Origin: Rhodococcus rhodochrous
GTDB taxonomy: Bacteria; Actinomycetota; Actinomycetes; Mycobacteriales; Mycobacteriaceae
Assembly (NCBI RefSeq): GCF_014854695.1
Contig: NZ_CP027557.1
Location: 1,984,001 to 2,048,000 of the forward strand
Direction: 5' to 3'
DNA length: 64,000 nucleotides
The notes under the pieces were generated by a model. The model saw only the letters and a list, made by a program, of their open reading frames with translations, did no database searches and was not told where the DNA came from. Below are positions 52,388-62,071 of this stretch, one piece after another. Within the stretch, counting starts at the first letter, position 1, and the number at the start of each line of letters is the position of its first letter. The position numbers and the translations under genes are program-made.

Positions 52388-55048
52388 GTGACCAGTGCGC
52401 CAGAGAACTCGCAGAACCCCGCCGACGCCCTTCCCAAGAGCTGGGACCCCAGCGCCGTCGAAGCGGAGCTCTACCAGCAGTGGGTCGACGCCGGCTACTT
52501 CGAGGCCGACCCCACGAGCGACAAGCCCGGGTACTCGATCGTCCTGCCGCCGCCGAACGTCACCGGCAGCCTGCACATGGGTCACGCCCTCGACCACACC
52601 CTCATGGACGTGCTCTCCCGCCGTAAGCGCATGCAGGGCTACGAGGTGCTGTGGCTGCCCGGCATGGACCACGCCGGCATCGCCACCCAGACCGTCGTCG
52701 AGAAGCAGCTCGCCGCCGACGGCAAGAAGAAGGAGGACCTCGGTCGCGAAGCCTTCATCGAGAAGGTCTGGCAGTGGAAGGCCGAGTCCGGCGGCATGAT
52801 CCAGGGCCAGATGCGCCGCATCGGCGACGGTGTGGACTGGTCGCGCGACCGCTTCACCATGGACGAGGGCCTGTCCCGCGCCGTGCAGACGATGTTCAAG
52901 CGCCTCTACGACGAGGGTCTGATCTACCGCGCCGAGCGTCTTGTCAACTGGTCGCCCGTGCTGCAGACCGCCATTTCCGACATCGAGGTGAAGTTCGAGG
53001 AGGTCGAGGGTGAGCTCGTCTCCCTGCGCTACGGCTCCCTGAACGACGACGAGCCGCACGTCGTCGTCGCCACCACCCGTGTGGAGACGATGCTCGGCGA
53101 CACCGCCGTCGCGGTCCACCCCGAGGACGAGCGCTACAAGGACATCATCGGCACCACGCTCGAGCACCCGATCACCGGCCGGCAGATCCCGATCATCGCC
53201 GACGAATACGTCGACCCCGAATTCGGTACGGGCGCAGTGAAGATCACGCCTGCGCACGACCCCAACGACTTCGAGATGGGCCTGCGGCACGATCTGCCGA
53301 TGCCCACGATCATGGACAAGGCCGGTCGCATCGCCGACTCCGGCACCCGCTTCGACGGCATGGACCGGTTCGAGGCGCGCGTCGCGATCCGCGAGGAACT
53401 CGCCGCGCAGGGTCGCGTCGTCGCCGAGAAGCGCCCCTACCTGCACAGCGTCGGCCACTCCGAGCGGTCCGGCGAGACCATCGAGCCGCGCCTGTCGATG
53501 CAGTGGTGGGTCAAGGTCGACAAGCTCGCCAAGGCCGCCGGCGACGCGGTGCGCAACGGCCACACCGTCATCCACCCGGCGAGCCAGGAACCGCGCTGGT
53601 TCGACTGGGTCGACAACATGCACGACTGGTGCATCTCGCGTCAGCTGTGGTGGGGCCACCGCATCCCGATCTGGTACGGCCCGAACGGCGAGGTCGAGTG
53701 CTTCGGCCCCGACGAGAGCGCGCCCGAGGGCTGGGAGCAGGACCCGGACGTGCTCGACACGTGGTTCTCGTCCGGCCTGTGGCCGTTCTCCACGATGGGC
53801 TGGCCGGAGAAGACCCCCGAGCTCGACAAGTTCTATCCCACCAGCGTTCTCGTCACCGGTTACGACATCCTGTTCTTCTGGGTCGCCCGCATGATGATGT
53901 TCGGCACCTACGTGTCGGGCGACGACGCGGTGCACCAGGCACAGGTGCCGTTCCGGGATCTGTTCCTGCACGGCCTCGTCCGCGACCAGTTCGGCAAGAA
54001 GATGTCGAAGTCGCGCGGCAACGGCATCGACCCCCTCGACTGGGTCGAGCGTTTCGGTGCCGACGCCCTGCGCTTCACGCTGGCGCGCGGCGCGAACCCG
54101 GGCGGCGACCTCGCCGTCGGTGAGGACCACGCCCAGTCGTCGCGCAACTTCGCGAACAAGCTGTTCAACGCGACCAAGTTCGCGCTGATGAACGGCGCGG
54201 TGGTCGGCGAGCTCCCGGCCCGCGACCAGCTCACCGATGCCGACCGGTGGATCCTCGACCGCCTCGAGCAGGTGCGTACCGAGGTCGACGCGGCCTTCGA
54301 TCACTACGAGTTCTCGAAGGCGTGCGAGGCGCTCTACCACTTCGCGTGGGACGAGGTCTGCGACTGGTATCTCGAGCTCGCCAAGGTCCAGCTCGCCGAC
54401 GGCAGCGCCCACGCCGACGGCACCAAGGTCGTGCTCGGCACCGTCCTCGACCAGCTGCTGCGCCTGCTGCACCCGGTCATCCCGTTCGTCACCGAGACGC
54501 TGTGGAAGGTGCTCACCGGCGGCGAGTCCGTCGTCGTCGCATCCTGGCCCGAGGCATCCGGCGTCGCCACCGACGAGACCGCGGCGCAGCGTGTCGCCGA
54601 CCTGCAGAGGCTCGTCACGGAGATCCGTCGGTTCCGCAGCGACCAGGGCCTCAAGCCGTCGCAGAAGGTCGCGGCCCGGCTCGTCGGTGTCGAGGACGCC
54701 GATCTCGTCGCGCAGGTGCCGGCCGTGCAGTCGCTCGCGCGCCTGACCGCGCCGGAGGACTCGTTCTCGGCCACCGCGTCGATCGAGGTCCGGCTGAGCC
54801 GCGCGACGGTCACCGTCGAGCTCGACACCTCCGGCAGCATCGACGTCGGCGCCGAGATCGCTCGCCTGCGCAAGGATCTCGCGGCCGCGGAGAAGGAGCT
54901 GACGGGCACCTCCGCGAAGCTGTCGAACGATGCCTTCCTCGCGAAGGCACCCGACCAGGTGGTCGCGAAGATCCGTGGTCGCAAGCAGATCGCGGAAGAG
55001 GAGATCGCACGGATCACCGCACGACTGAAGGAGCTGGGCGCGGCGTGA
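52388..55048 (+). CDS. valS: Valine--tRNA ligase
   Basis: An 886-residue class I aminoacyl-tRNA synthetase that charges tRNA-Val and edits mischarged threonine. [18 protein letters not shown] holds the HIGH-type site (HMGH near residue 64), and [13 protein letters not shown] (about 537) is the KMSKS loop. The editing (CP1) domain lies between them. A C-terminal coiled coil ([24 protein letters not shown]) is the tRNA-binding arm of ValRS. The GTG at 52388 has a leaderless -10. Its stop overlaps the folC start (GTGA). This gene marks the right border of the accessory region. Confidence 0.98.
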   Translation: MTSAPENSQNPADALPKSWDPSAVEAELYQQWVDAGYFEADPTSDKPGYSIVLPPPNVTGSLHMGHALDHTLMDVLSRRKRMQGYEVLWLPGMDHAGIATQTVVEKQLAADGKKKEDLGREAFIEKVWQWKAESGGMIQGQMRRIGDGVDWSRDRFTMDEGLSRAVQTMFKRLYDEGLIYRAERLVNWSPVLQTAISDIEVKFEEVEGELVSLRYGSLNDDEPHVVVATTRVETMLGDTAVAVHPEDERYKDIIGTTLEHPITGRQIPIIADEYVDPEFGTGAVKITPAHDPNDFEMGLRHDLPMPTIMDKAGRIADSGTRFDGMDRFEARVAIREELAAQGRVVAEKRPYLHSVGHSERSGETIEPRLSMQWWVKVDKLAKAAGDAVRNGHTVIHPASQEPRWFDWVDNMHDWCISRQLWWGHRIPIWYGPNGEVECFGPDESAPEGWEQDPDVLDTWFSSGLWPFSTMGWPEKTPELDKFYPTSVLVTGYDILFFWVARMMMFGTYVSGDDAVHQAQVPFRDLFLHGLVRDQFGKKMSKSRGNGIDPLDWVERFGADALRFTLARGANPGGDLAVGEDHAQSSRNFANKLFNATKFALMNGAVVGELPARDQLTDADRWILDRLEQVRTEVDAAFDHYEFSKACEALYHFAWDEVCDWYLELAKVQLADGSAHADGTKVVLGTVLDQLLRLLHPVIPFVTETLWKVLTGGESVVVASWPEASGVATDETAAQRVADLQRLVTEIRRFRSDQGLKPSQKVAARLVGVEDADLVAQVPAVQSLARLTAPEDSFSATASIEVRLSRATVTVELDTSGSIDVGAEIARLRKDLAAAEKELTGTSAKLSNDAFLAKAPDQVVAKIRGRKQIAEEEIARITARLKELGAA

Positions 55049-56466
55049 GCACCGACACCCCGGGGGCGCCGTCCCCGGTGGACCTGGCCGAACTGACGCT
55101 CGTCGAAGCCGAGCTCGACAAGCGCTGGCCGGAGACGAAGATCGAACCGTCCCTGGCGCGGATCGCCGCGCTCATGGACATCCTCGGGTCGCCGCAGAAC
55201 AGCTACCCGTCGATCCACGTCGCCGGCACGAACGGCAAGACGTCGACGACCCGCATGATCGACGCGCTGCTCACCCGCATGCACCACCGCGTCGGCCGGA
55301 CGACGAGCCCGCACCTGCAGCTCGCCACCGAGCGGATCAGCATCGACGGTGCGCCGGTCTCGCCGCGGACCTACGTCGACACCTACCGCGACATCGAACC
55401 GTACGTCCGGATGATCGACGAGCAGTCCGAGGCGGCCGGTGGCCCGAAGATGAGCAAGTTCGAGGTCACCACCGCTATGGCGTTCGCGGCGTTCGCCGAC
55501 GCACCCGTCGACGTGGCGGTCGTCGAGGTCGGTCTCGGCGGACGGTGGGACGCCACCAACGTCGTCACCGGGCAGGTCGCAGTGATCACGCCGGTCGGGA
55601 TCGACCACACCGGCTATCTCGGCGACACCCTCACGGAGATCGCGGGGGAGAAGGCCGGGATCATCAAGAAGGCACCCGACGACGGTCTCGTGCCCCGCGA
55701 CACCGTGGCGATCATCGCGCAGCAGGAGCCCGAGGCGATGGACGTGCTGCTGCGGCAGGCCGTCGAGGCCGACGCGGCCGTGGCCCGTCAGGGCTCCGAG
55801 TTCGCGGTGGTGCGACGCGCGGTCGCCGTCGGCGGACAGCAGATCGACCTGCAGGGTCTCGGCGGTCTCTACACCGACATCTTCCTGCCGCTCCACGGCG
55901 AGCACCAGGCGCACAACGCGTCGGTCGCGCTGGCCGCGGTCGAGGCGTTCTTCGGGGCGGGCCCCGGCAAGCAGCTCGACGTGGAGGCGGTGCGCGACGC
56001 GTTCGCGTCGGTGACCACGCCGGGCCGGCTCGAACGGGTGCGCAACGCACCCACTGTCTTCCTCGACGCCGCGCACAACCCGCACGGCGCGAAGGCCCTC
56101 GCGGCCGCGCTCGCCCAGGAGTTCGACTTCCGCAAGCTCGTGGGCGTCGTGAGCGTGATGGCCGACAAGGACGTCGCGGGTCTGATCGAGGCGCTCGAAC
56201 CGGTCTTCGACGAGATCGTCGTCACGCACAACGGGTCGCCGCGGGCGATGGACGTCGACGATCTCGCGAACATCGCCGTCGCCCGATTCGGCGACGAACG
56301 GGTCGTCACCGCGGCGACGCTCCCGGATGCGATCGAGACCGCGATCGCGATCGCGGAGGAGGTCGGCGAGCCCGGCGAAGCGGTGTCGGGCGCCGGGGTC
56401 GTGGTCACCGGTTCGGTGGTGACCGCAGGTGCGGCCCGCAGTCTGTTCGGAAAGGATCCCGCGTGA
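55045..56466 (+). CDS. folC: Bifunctional folylpolyglutamate synthase / dihydrofolate synthase
   Basis: A 473-residue Mur-ligase-like enzyme that adds glutamate to dihydropteroate and to reduced folates. The ATP loop [15 protein letters not shown] is at about residues 58-72. [16 protein letters not shown] and [24 protein letters not shown] are FolC signatures. The C-terminal domain includes [15 protein letters not shown]. Length is normal. The GTG start overlaps the valS stop and its stop overlaps the DUF4233 start, forming a tight three-gene unit as in M. tuberculosis Rv2448c-Rv2446c. Confidence 0.97.
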   Translation: MSTDTPGAPSPVDLAELTLVEAELDKRWPETKIEPSLARIAALMDILGSPQNSYPSIHVAGTNGKTSTTRMIDALLTRMHHRVGRTTSPHLQLATERISIDGAPVSPRTYVDTYRDIEPYVRMIDEQSEAAGGPKMSKFEVTTAMAFAAFADAPVDVAVVEVGLGGRWDATNVVTGQVAVITPVGIDHTGYLGDTLTEIAGEKAGIIKKAPDDGLVPRDTVAIIAQQEPEAMDVLLRQAVEADAAVARQGSEFAVVRRAVAVGGQQIDLQGLGGLYTDIFLPLHGEHQAHNASVALAAVEAFFGAGPGKQLDVEAVRDAFASVTTPGRLERVRNAPTVFLDAAHNPHGAKALAAALAQEFDFRKLVGVVSVMADKDVAGLIEALEPVFDEIVVTHNGSPRAMDVDDLANIAVARFGDERVVTAATLPDAIETAIAIAEEVGEPGEAVSGAGVVVTGSVVTAGAARSLFGKDPA

Positions 56467-56873
56467 GCAACGACAAGCCGGAGGAACAGAAGTTCCGGCC
56501 GCCGACGACGGACCCCTGGAAGGGCTTCCGCGGCGTGATGGCGGGAACGCTCGTGCTCGAGGCGATCGTGGTGCTGCTGGTGCTGCCGGTGATCGCGACC
56601 GTCGGCGGGGGACTGAGCGCGTGGTCGACGACCTACGTCGTGGGCCTCGCCGTTCTCATGTTCCTCGGAGCCGGGGTGCAGAAGAAGTCGTGGGCGATCC
56701 CCTTCAACATCACGTTGCAGGTGCTCGCCGTGCTCGGCTTCTTCGTCGACCTCGCGTTCGGTGCGGTGGGTGTGCTCTTCGCCGTGGTGTGGGCGTACAT
56801 CTTCTACCTGCGCAAGGACATCAGGGATCGCGAATCCAGGGGTCTGCTGCCGGGCCAGCGGGACGACCTCTAG
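56463..56873 (+). CDS. DUF4233 integral membrane protein
   Basis: A 136-residue protein with four predicted membrane helices: GVMAGTLVLEAIVVLLVLPVI, TYVVGLAVLMFLGAGVQ, FNITLQVLAVLGFFVDLAF and AVGVLFAVVWAYIFYLR. The N-terminal PTTDPWKGFRG motif is conserved in the Rv2446c family. It is always found between folC and ndk in this group; its function is unknown. Its TAG stop forms part of the -10 hexamer for ndk. Confidence 0.9.
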   Translation: MSNDKPEEQKFRPPTTDPWKGFRGVMAGTLVLEAIVVLLVLPVIATVGGGLSAWSTTYVVGLAVLMFLGAGVQKKSWAIPFNITLQVLAVLGFFVDLAFGAVGVLFAVVWAYIFYLRKDIRDRESRGLLPGQRDDL

Positions 56874-56876
56874 GCT
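56871..56876 (+). promoter_or_regulatory. -10 hexamer for leaderless ndk, overlapping a stop codon
   Basis: TAGGCT starts with the TAG stop of the DUF4233 gene and ends 6 nt before the GTG of ndk. It has the same sequence and geometry as the hexamer at 47483. Confidence 0.5.
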
Positions 56877-56882
56877 TGTCGC

Positions 56883-57302
56883 GTGACTGAGCGGACCCTG
56901 GTACTGATCAAGCCCGACGGCGTCGCACGCCGTCACGTCGGAGAGATCCTCTCGCGCATCGAGCGCAAGGGGCTGGACATCGTGGCTCTCGAGCTGCGCA
57001 CCGCGACCGAGGAGGTCGCCGGAGCGCACTACGCCGAGCACGAGGGCAAGCCCTTCTACCCCTCGCTGATCGAGTTCATCACCGGCGGCCCCCTCGTGGC
57101 CGCGGTCCTCGAAGGCCCCCGCGCGATCGCGGCGTTCCGGCAGCTCGCCGGTGGCACCGATCCGGTCGAGAAGGCCGTGCCCGGCTCGATCCGTGGCGAC
57201 CTCGGTCTGGATCCGGGCGAGAACCTGGTCCACGGCTCCGACTCGGTGGAGTCCGCCGAGCGCGAGATCGCTCTCTGGTTCCCCGCCCTGGCTGCGAAGT
57301 AA
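56883..57302 (+). CDS. ndk: Nucleoside diphosphate kinase
   Basis: A 139-residue enzyme that balances nucleoside triphosphate pools. The N-terminus [19 protein letters not shown], the Kpn loop region ([20 protein letters not shown]) and the phosphate-accepting His117 in [17 protein letters not shown] are all present. Length is normal. The GTG at 56883 has no ribosome binding site and a leaderless -10 hexamer. A hairpin follows 80 bp after the stop. Confidence 0.97.
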   Translation: MTERTLVLIKPDGVARRHVGEILSRIERKGLDIVALELRTATEEVAGAHYAEHEGKPFYPSLIEFITGGPLVAAVLEGPRAIAAFRQLAGGTDPVEKAVPGSIRGDLGLDPGENLVHGSDSVESAEREIALWFPALAAK

Positions 57303-57381
57303 CAGCCCCGCCCGAGCGGCGCCTGGCGTGTCGCTCACGAAACCTCTCGGGCGTCGCGCTTCGCGCCTCCCGACACCGCCG

Positions 57382-57403
57382 ACGGCGCCCTCCGGGGCGC
57401 CGT
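57382..57403 (+). terminator. Hairpin between ndk and rne
   Basis: An 8-bp stem ACGGCGCC / GGCGCCGT with a 6-nt loop, without a clear T-tract. It could end the ndk transcript. Confidence 0.55.
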
Positions 57404-57746
57404 TGGCGTATCCGTGCATCTCCGTGTGGGATACTGGCAGAGGTTGCCCCGCACACACCGCGTGCGGAGCGGCCGAACGACATCACGGATCGATGCCCGA
57501 CATCGCTGTGGCCGAGGACGAAGGAGACACCTCGCTCGGCGGCACGCTGGATGTTCCGGCGCTCGACCCGCGATCAAGCCAGGCATTGCTCGGCCGTGCA
57601 GTGAAAACGGGCACCGGACGACCGCGCGATGCGAGACCGGAAGGACTCGCGCCCACCCGGCGCGAGTACACAAGCTGCGCCCCCGCGTGGCCGCTCACAT
57701 CGCTGTTGTCGGTGGTGGACGCGCCCGGGGGCCTTAGGAGACCTAC
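57404..57746 (+). other. Long untranslated leader of rne
   Basis: I see no gene in this interval; the open frames in it lack ribosome sites and are rich in Arg, as expected of non-coding high-GC DNA. A GATACT sequence at 57430-57435 could be a -10 element, giving a 5' untranslated region of about 300 nt. RNase E mRNAs in other bacteria have long leaders used for autoregulation by cleavage, which fits but is not shown here. Confidence 0.45.
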
Positions 57747-60700
57747 GTGGCCGATCAAGAGCCGCCGGAGAACAACTCGATCGAAGCGTCGGACGCAGGG
57801 GGACGGAACCTCCTCGGTCTGCCTGCCAAGATCCGCGTCCATGCCCTCGCCAAGCTGCTGGGGCTGACCAGTAAGCAGGTGATCGCGAAAGCCGCCGAGC
57901 GCGGCACCGAGCTGCGCAGTGCGCACTCGACCCTCCCACGCGATGTCGCGGAGGACCTGCATGCCGCGTTGAGCGACGACACGGGCATACCCGAGCCCGC
58001 CGTACAGGAAGCTGAGACGGCTCCCGAAGCTGCAGCCGAGACGGCTCCCGAAGCTGTGGCGGAGACGGCTCCCGAAGCCGAGCCCGCGCCGGAGCCTGCC
58101 GTGGAGACGACTCCCGAGCCTGCTACCGAGGCTGCGGAGACCGCCGAGGCCGTGCCGGTCGAGAGCGACGAACTGCGACCCACCGAGAAGACCGCGGACG
58201 AGACCGCACCGCAGGCACTCGACATCCCCTCCGTCGGAGGACCCACCGGGCTGTTCACGTCGGTGGAGCAGAGCACGCCGCTGTTCGAGATGCCCGAGCC
58301 GTCCACCACGGCCGAGCCGATCGTCGCTGCACCGCTGTTCCTCCAGCCGGAGGTGCCCTCGCCTGCCGAGGAGGAGGAGACCCGCCCGCGTCGCCGGCGC
58401 GCACGCCGCGGCAAGGACACCGAGCAGGCACCGGCCGAGGACGAGCAGCAGACCGTCGAGCCGGCCGCCGCCGAGTCCGCCGAGTCCACCGGGGAAGCGC
58501 CGTCGCAGCAGGCGGACGAAGACCAGGACGATCAGCCGCGTCGCCGCCGCCGCGGACGTCGCGGTCGTGGACGTGGCCGCGGGGACGGCACCGATACCGA
58601 CCAGCAGGACGAGACCACCGCGACCGGCGAGGACTCGGAGTCCGCCGCCGCGGAGACGGAGAAGTCCGCCGAATCGGAGTCCACCGCAGCGGAGACTCCC
58701 GCCGAGGAGACCGCAGGCACCGAGGAAGGCACCTCCGACGAGGCCGCCTCGGGTGACGAACAGAGCAGCGACGAGCACGACACCGACGACGAGCAGGGCG
58801 GGGGGACGTCCCGTCGCCGCCGCCGTCGCCGTCGTCGTCGCGGTTCCGACACCGACACCGCGAGCACCGATGACGACTCGGTTCCCACGGTCGTCCACGA
58901 GCGGGAGCCGCGTCCGAAGAGCCGCGCCAAGGACGAGGTCCAGGGCATCAGCGGTTCGACGCGTCTCGAGGCGAAGCGTCAGCGTCGTCGCGACGGTCGC
59001 GAGGCCGGTCGCCGCCGGCCCCCGATCCTCACCGAATCGGAGTTCCTCGCCCGCCGCGAGGCCGTCGACCGGGTCATGGTCGTCCGCGAACGCACGGGCG
59101 GTTCCCACGCGGGCATGACGCAGGTCGCGGTGCTCGAGGACGGCATCCTCGTCGAGCACTTCGTCACGACCTCCGGTTCGGCGTCGATGGTCGGCAACAT
59201 CTACCTCGGCCGCGTGCAGAACGTCCTCCCGTCCATGGAGGCGGCGTTCATCGACATCGGCCGTGGCCGCAACGGCGTGCTCTACGCCGGTGAGGTGAAC
59301 TGGGAGGCCGCGGGCCTCGGAGGCAACTCCCGGAAGATCGAGCAGGCCCTCAAGCCCGGCGACCAGGTGGTCGTGCAGGTCAGCAAGGACCCGGTCGGTC
59401 ACAAGGGCGCACGTCTGACCACCCAGATCAGCCTCGCCGGACGCTTCCTGGTGTACGTGCCGGGCGGTTCGTCGACGGGCATCAGCCGCAAGCTGCCCGA
59501 CACCGAGCGCAAGCGACTCAAGGACATCCTCCGGGAGATCGTCCCCTCCGAGGCGGGCGTGATCATCCGTACCGCCGCGGAGGGCGTGAGCGAGGAGGAA
59601 CTCTCGCGCGACGTCACCCGCCTGCAGACGCAGTGGGAGTCGATCCGCGAGCAGTCCGAGAAGCTGCAGGCCGACGCATCGGGCCAGCCGAAGACGCTCT
59701 ACGAGGAGCCGGATCTGCTCGTGAAGGTCGTGCGCGACCTGTTCAACGAGGACTTCTCCAAGCTCGTCATCGAGGGTGACTCGGCGTGGAACACCGTCGA
59801 GAGCTACATCCGGACCGTCGCACCCGACCTGCTGCCGCGCGTCGAGCGCTACCGCTCGGAGAACTCGGTGGACGTCTTCGGTGCGCACCGCATCGACGAG
59901 CAGCTCGCGAAGGCTCTCGACCGTAAGGTGTGGCTGCCGTCCGGCGGCACGCTCGTCATCGACCGCACCGAGGCGATGACCGTCATCGACGTCAACACCG
60001 GCAAGTTCACCGGGTCCGGCGGCAACCTCGAGGAGACGGTCACCCGCAACAACCTCGAGGCGGCCGAGGAGATCGTCCGCCAGATGCGCCTGCGCGACAT
60101 CGGCGGCATGATCGTCGTCGACTTCATCGACATGGTGCTCGAATCGAACCGCGACCTCGTGCTGCGTCGCCTGACCGAGGCTCTCGGCCGGGACCGCACC
60201 CGCCACCAGGTCTCGGAGGTCACCTCGCTCGGCCTGGTCCAGATGACGCGCAAGCGGCTCGGGACCGGTCTCGTCGAGGCGTTCTCCACCACCTGTGAGC
60301 ACTGCAGCGGCCGCGGCCTCATCGTGCACTCGGAGCCGATCGAGTCGAAGTCGTCGGACGACTCCGGTCGTTCGTCCGGCGGTGGTTCGCGGCGCAAGCG
60401 TGGACGCGACAAGAGCTCGCAGGAGCCCGCCGCCGAGACACACACGACGCCGTCGCCCGACGAGGTCGTCAAGCGTGCCGCTCACCCCGTCGCGCTCGCG
60501 ATGGCCGCGCACAACTCGACACCGGCCGCGGACGCTCCGGCGGCAGAGCCGGCAGCGACCGAGACCGCATCCGAGGCAGTGTCCGCACCCGCGGGCGACG
60601 TCGACCCGGTCAAGGTCACCGAGCCGCTGCAGGCCGTCGAGCCCGAGAAGGTCGCCGCGCCGACGAAGGAGTCCGTCGCCGGGGAGGACGCCACCACGGT

Positions 60701-61085
60701 GACGACCGCCTCCGACGAACCCGCCGAGGTCGAGGCAGAGATCGCAGCAGCCGAAGCCGCAGTCGCGGGGACCGCTGTTCCCGAGGCTGCCGTCTCCGGA
60801 GCAGGGGAGAGCACCGACGGAGCGGCTTCCGTCGAGGCCGCAGAACCGGCTCCGCGTCGCCGCCGGGCACGCAGGGTCGCCCGGGCGGCCGCAGCGCCCG
60901 CCGGGGACGGTGGGCTTGCAGCCAAGGTGTTCGTCGTCCCTGCGCCGACCGGTACGTCGACGGAGGCCGAGTCGGATTCCCGGCCGAGCACACCGGTCGA
61001 GACGCCGGTGGAGATCGTGCGGCGGCCGCGTTCGCGGCGTGCCGCAGGGCGCCCCGCCGGACCTCCGGTGGACGCCGAAGCGTGA
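57747..61085 (+). CDS. rne: Ribonuclease E/G family endoribonuclease
   Basis: An 1112-residue RNase E. An IF2N-like module (KIRVHALAKLLGLTSKQVIA) lies near residue 28. A disordered acidic/basic region follows (about 85-420), with TAPEA repeats and several Arg blocks ([16 protein letters not shown]). The catalytic core begins near ILTESEFLARREAVDRVM. Metal-binding Asp residues are in MTVIDVNTGKF (about 748) and MIVVDFIDM (about 791). The Zn-link is CEHCSGRG near 850. A second disordered tail ends in AAGRPAGPP. It cuts single-stranded RNA in mRNA decay and rRNA processing. The GTG at 57747 follows TAGGAG. Confidence 0.96.
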   Translation: MADQEPPENNSIEASDAGGRNLLGLPAKIRVHALAKLLGLTSKQVIAKAAERGTELRSAHSTLPRDVAEDLHAALSDDTGIPEPAVQEAETAPEAAAETAPEAVAETAPEAEPAPEPAVETTPEPATEAAETAEAVPVESDELRPTEKTADETAPQALDIPSVGGPTGLFTSVEQSTPLFEMPEPSTTAEPIVAAPLFLQPEVPSPAEEEETRPRRRRARRGKDTEQAPAEDEQQTVEPAAAESAESTGEAPSQQADEDQDDQPRRRRRGRRGRGRGRGDGTDTDQQDETTATGEDSESAAAETEKSAESESTAAETPAEETAGTEEGTSDEAASGDEQSSDEHDTDDEQGGGTSRRRRRRRRRRGSDTDTASTDDDSVPTVVHEREPRPKSRAKDEVQGISGSTRLEAKRQRRRDGREAGRRRPPILTESEFLARREAVDRVMVVRERTGGSHAGMTQVAVLEDGILVEHFVTTSGSASMVGNIYLGRVQNVLPSMEAAFIDIGRGRNGVLYAGEVNWEAAGLGGNSRKIEQALKPGDQVVVQVSKDPVGHKGARLTTQISLAGRFLVYVPGGSSTGISRKLPDTERKRLKDILREIVPSEAGVIIRTAAEGVSEEELSRDVTRLQTQWESIREQSEKLQADASGQPKTLYEEPDLLVKVVRDLFNEDFSKLVIEGDSAWNTVESYIRTVAPDLLPRVERYRSENSVDVFGAHRIDEQLAKALDRKVWLPSGGTLVIDRTEAMTVIDVNTGKFTGSGGNLEETVTRNNLEAAEEIVRQMRLRDIGGMIVVDFIDMVLESNRDLVLRRLTEALGRDRTRHQVSEVTSLGLVQMTRKRLGTGLVEAFSTTCEHCSGRGLIVHSEPIESKSSDDSGRSSGGGSRRKRGRDKSSQEPAAETHTTPSPDEVVKRAAHPVALAMAAHNSTPAADAPAAEPAATETASEAVSAPAGDVDPVKVTEPLQAVEPEKVAAPTKESVAGEDATTVTTASDEPAEVEAEIAAAEAAVAGTAVPEAAVSGAGESTDGAASVEAAEPAPRRRRARRVARAAAAPAGDGGLAAKVFVVPAPTGTSTEAESDSRPSTPVETPVEIVRRPRSRRAAGRPAGPPVDAEA

Positions 61086-61091
61086 CCCTCC

Positions 61092-61123
61092 GCTTCCGGG
61101 CCGGTCACGACCGGCCCGGAAGC
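61092..61123 (+). terminator. Terminator after rne
   Basis: A perfect 15-bp inverted repeat (GCTTCCGGGCCGGTC and its complement) around an AC dinucleotide, 6 bp after the rne stop. No T-tract. Confidence 0.8.
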
Positions 61124-61145
61124 AGGCACTACCGTGCCACCCGGT

Positions 61146-61175
61146 TTGACCCTGGGAGTCACCTTCCCGTAATCT
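61146..61175 (+). promoter_or_regulatory. Promoter of the rplU-rpmA operon
   Basis: TTGACC (61146-61151), an 18-bp spacer, and TAATCT (61170-61175) form a near-consensus housekeeping sigma factor promoter. It predicts a leader of about 138 nt before rplU, long enough for translational feedback. Confidence 0.75.
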
Positions 61176-61319
61176 TGTTCAGTCGCTACTCGGCGATAGT
61201 GCCCAGCCGCGTCCGGATTCAGGATGCCGGCGGGACCCGAGTCAGCAACCACACCAGACCAGTCGCGTCCGCAGCACTGTGGCGCGAGCACGTTCGAAGA
61301 AGCAAGGGGTAGCCGTCCG

Positions 61320-61631
61320 ATGGCAACGTACGCGATCGTCAAGACCGGCGGTAAGCAGTACAAGGTCGCTGAAGGCGACCTCGTCAAGGTCGAGAAGATC
61401 GAGGGTGAGCCCGGCGCTGCTGTCTCGCTTGCCCCGGTCCTCGTCGTCGACGGATCCGAACTGACCACCGACGCCGACAAGCTGGCCAAGGTCTCGGTCA
61501 CCGGCGAGATCGTCGAGCACACCAAGGGCCCGAAGATCCGCATCCACAAGTTCAAGAACAAGACCGGGTACCACAAGCGCCAGGGCCACCGTCAGAAGCT
61601 GACGGTCGTCAAGGTCACCGGCATCAAGTAA
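61320..61631 (+). CDS. rplU: 50S ribosomal protein L21
   Basis: A 103-residue ribosomal protein: [20 protein letters not shown] at the start, and the conserved [24 protein letters not shown] near the end. Length is normal. The ATG at 61320 is preceded by AAGGGGT; the upstream frame is rejected. It is co-transcribed with rpmA (36 bp gap). Confidence 0.98.
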   Translation: MATYAIVKTGGKQYKVAEGDLVKVEKIEGEPGAAVSLAPVLVVDGSELTTDADKLAKVSVTGEIVEHTKGPKIRIHKFKNKTGYHKRQGHRQKLTVVKVTGIK

Positions 61632-61667
61632 ACCGAGCTTCGAGCTTCAACCCCAGGAGGGTTCGTC

Positions 61668-61931
61668 ATGGCACACAAGAAGGGCGCATCCAGCTCCCGT
61701 AACGGTCGCGATTCGAACGCACAGCGACTCGGCGTCAAGCGCTTCGGTGGCCAGGCCGTCAACGCCGGCGAGATCATCGTGCGCCAGCGCGGCACCCACT
61801 TCCACCCCGGCGTGAACGTGGGACGCGGCGGCGACGACACGCTGTTCGCCCTCGCGGCCGGTGCCGTCGAGTTCGGTACCAAGCGCGGTCGCAAGACCGT
61901 CAACATCGTTCCGGCTGCGGCAGACGCCTGA
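61668..61931 (+). CDS. rpmA: 50S ribosomal protein L27
   Basis: An 87-residue ribosomal protein at the peptidyl transferase centre: [20 protein letters not shown], then [20 protein letters not shown]. It lacks the N-terminal extension that must be cleaved in Firmicutes. AGGAGG lies 7 nt upstream of the ATG. Confidence 0.98.
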   Translation: MAHKKGASSSRNGRDSNAQRLGVKRFGGQAVNAGEIIVRQRGTHFHPGVNVGRGGDDTLFALAAGAVEFGTKRGRKTVNIVPAAADA

Positions 61932-61987
61932 TCTGCCGTCCGGTAACGGACACCGCGGGACCAGTTCCCGCGACATACTCCCAATAG

Positions 61988-62024
61988 GGGCGGGCCAGGG
62001 TCGCACACCCTGACCCGCCCTTGT
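61988..62024 (+). terminator. Terminator after rpmA
   Basis: A 14-bp stem with one mismatch (GGGCGGGCCAGGGT, 61988-62001, with 62007-62020) and a 5-nt loop, followed by TTGTT. obg begins 47 bp later behind its own ribosome site, so partial read-through or another promoter is likely. Confidence 0.8.
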
Positions 62025-62071
62025 TGCGTTGATCACCAGGTTTGTTTTTTCGGACGAGAGAAGGTCCACCC

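Noticed and set aside
57414-57737. A 107-residue open frame in the ndk-rne interval
   Set aside because: No ribosome site, extremely Arg/His-rich composition, and position inside the probable rne leader. Treated as non-coding.
58010-58150. Repeats inside rne as a possible CRISPR or satellite array
   Set aside because: The repeats encode in-frame TAPEA-type protein repeats in the disordered part of RNase E. There are no spacers of fixed length.
57483-60512. A 1009-residue minus-strand open frame opposite rne
   Set aside because: It is a mirror of the low-complexity RNase E sequence. The hydrophobic look (LLGG, LRR runs) comes from complementing Ala/Glu/Arg codons.
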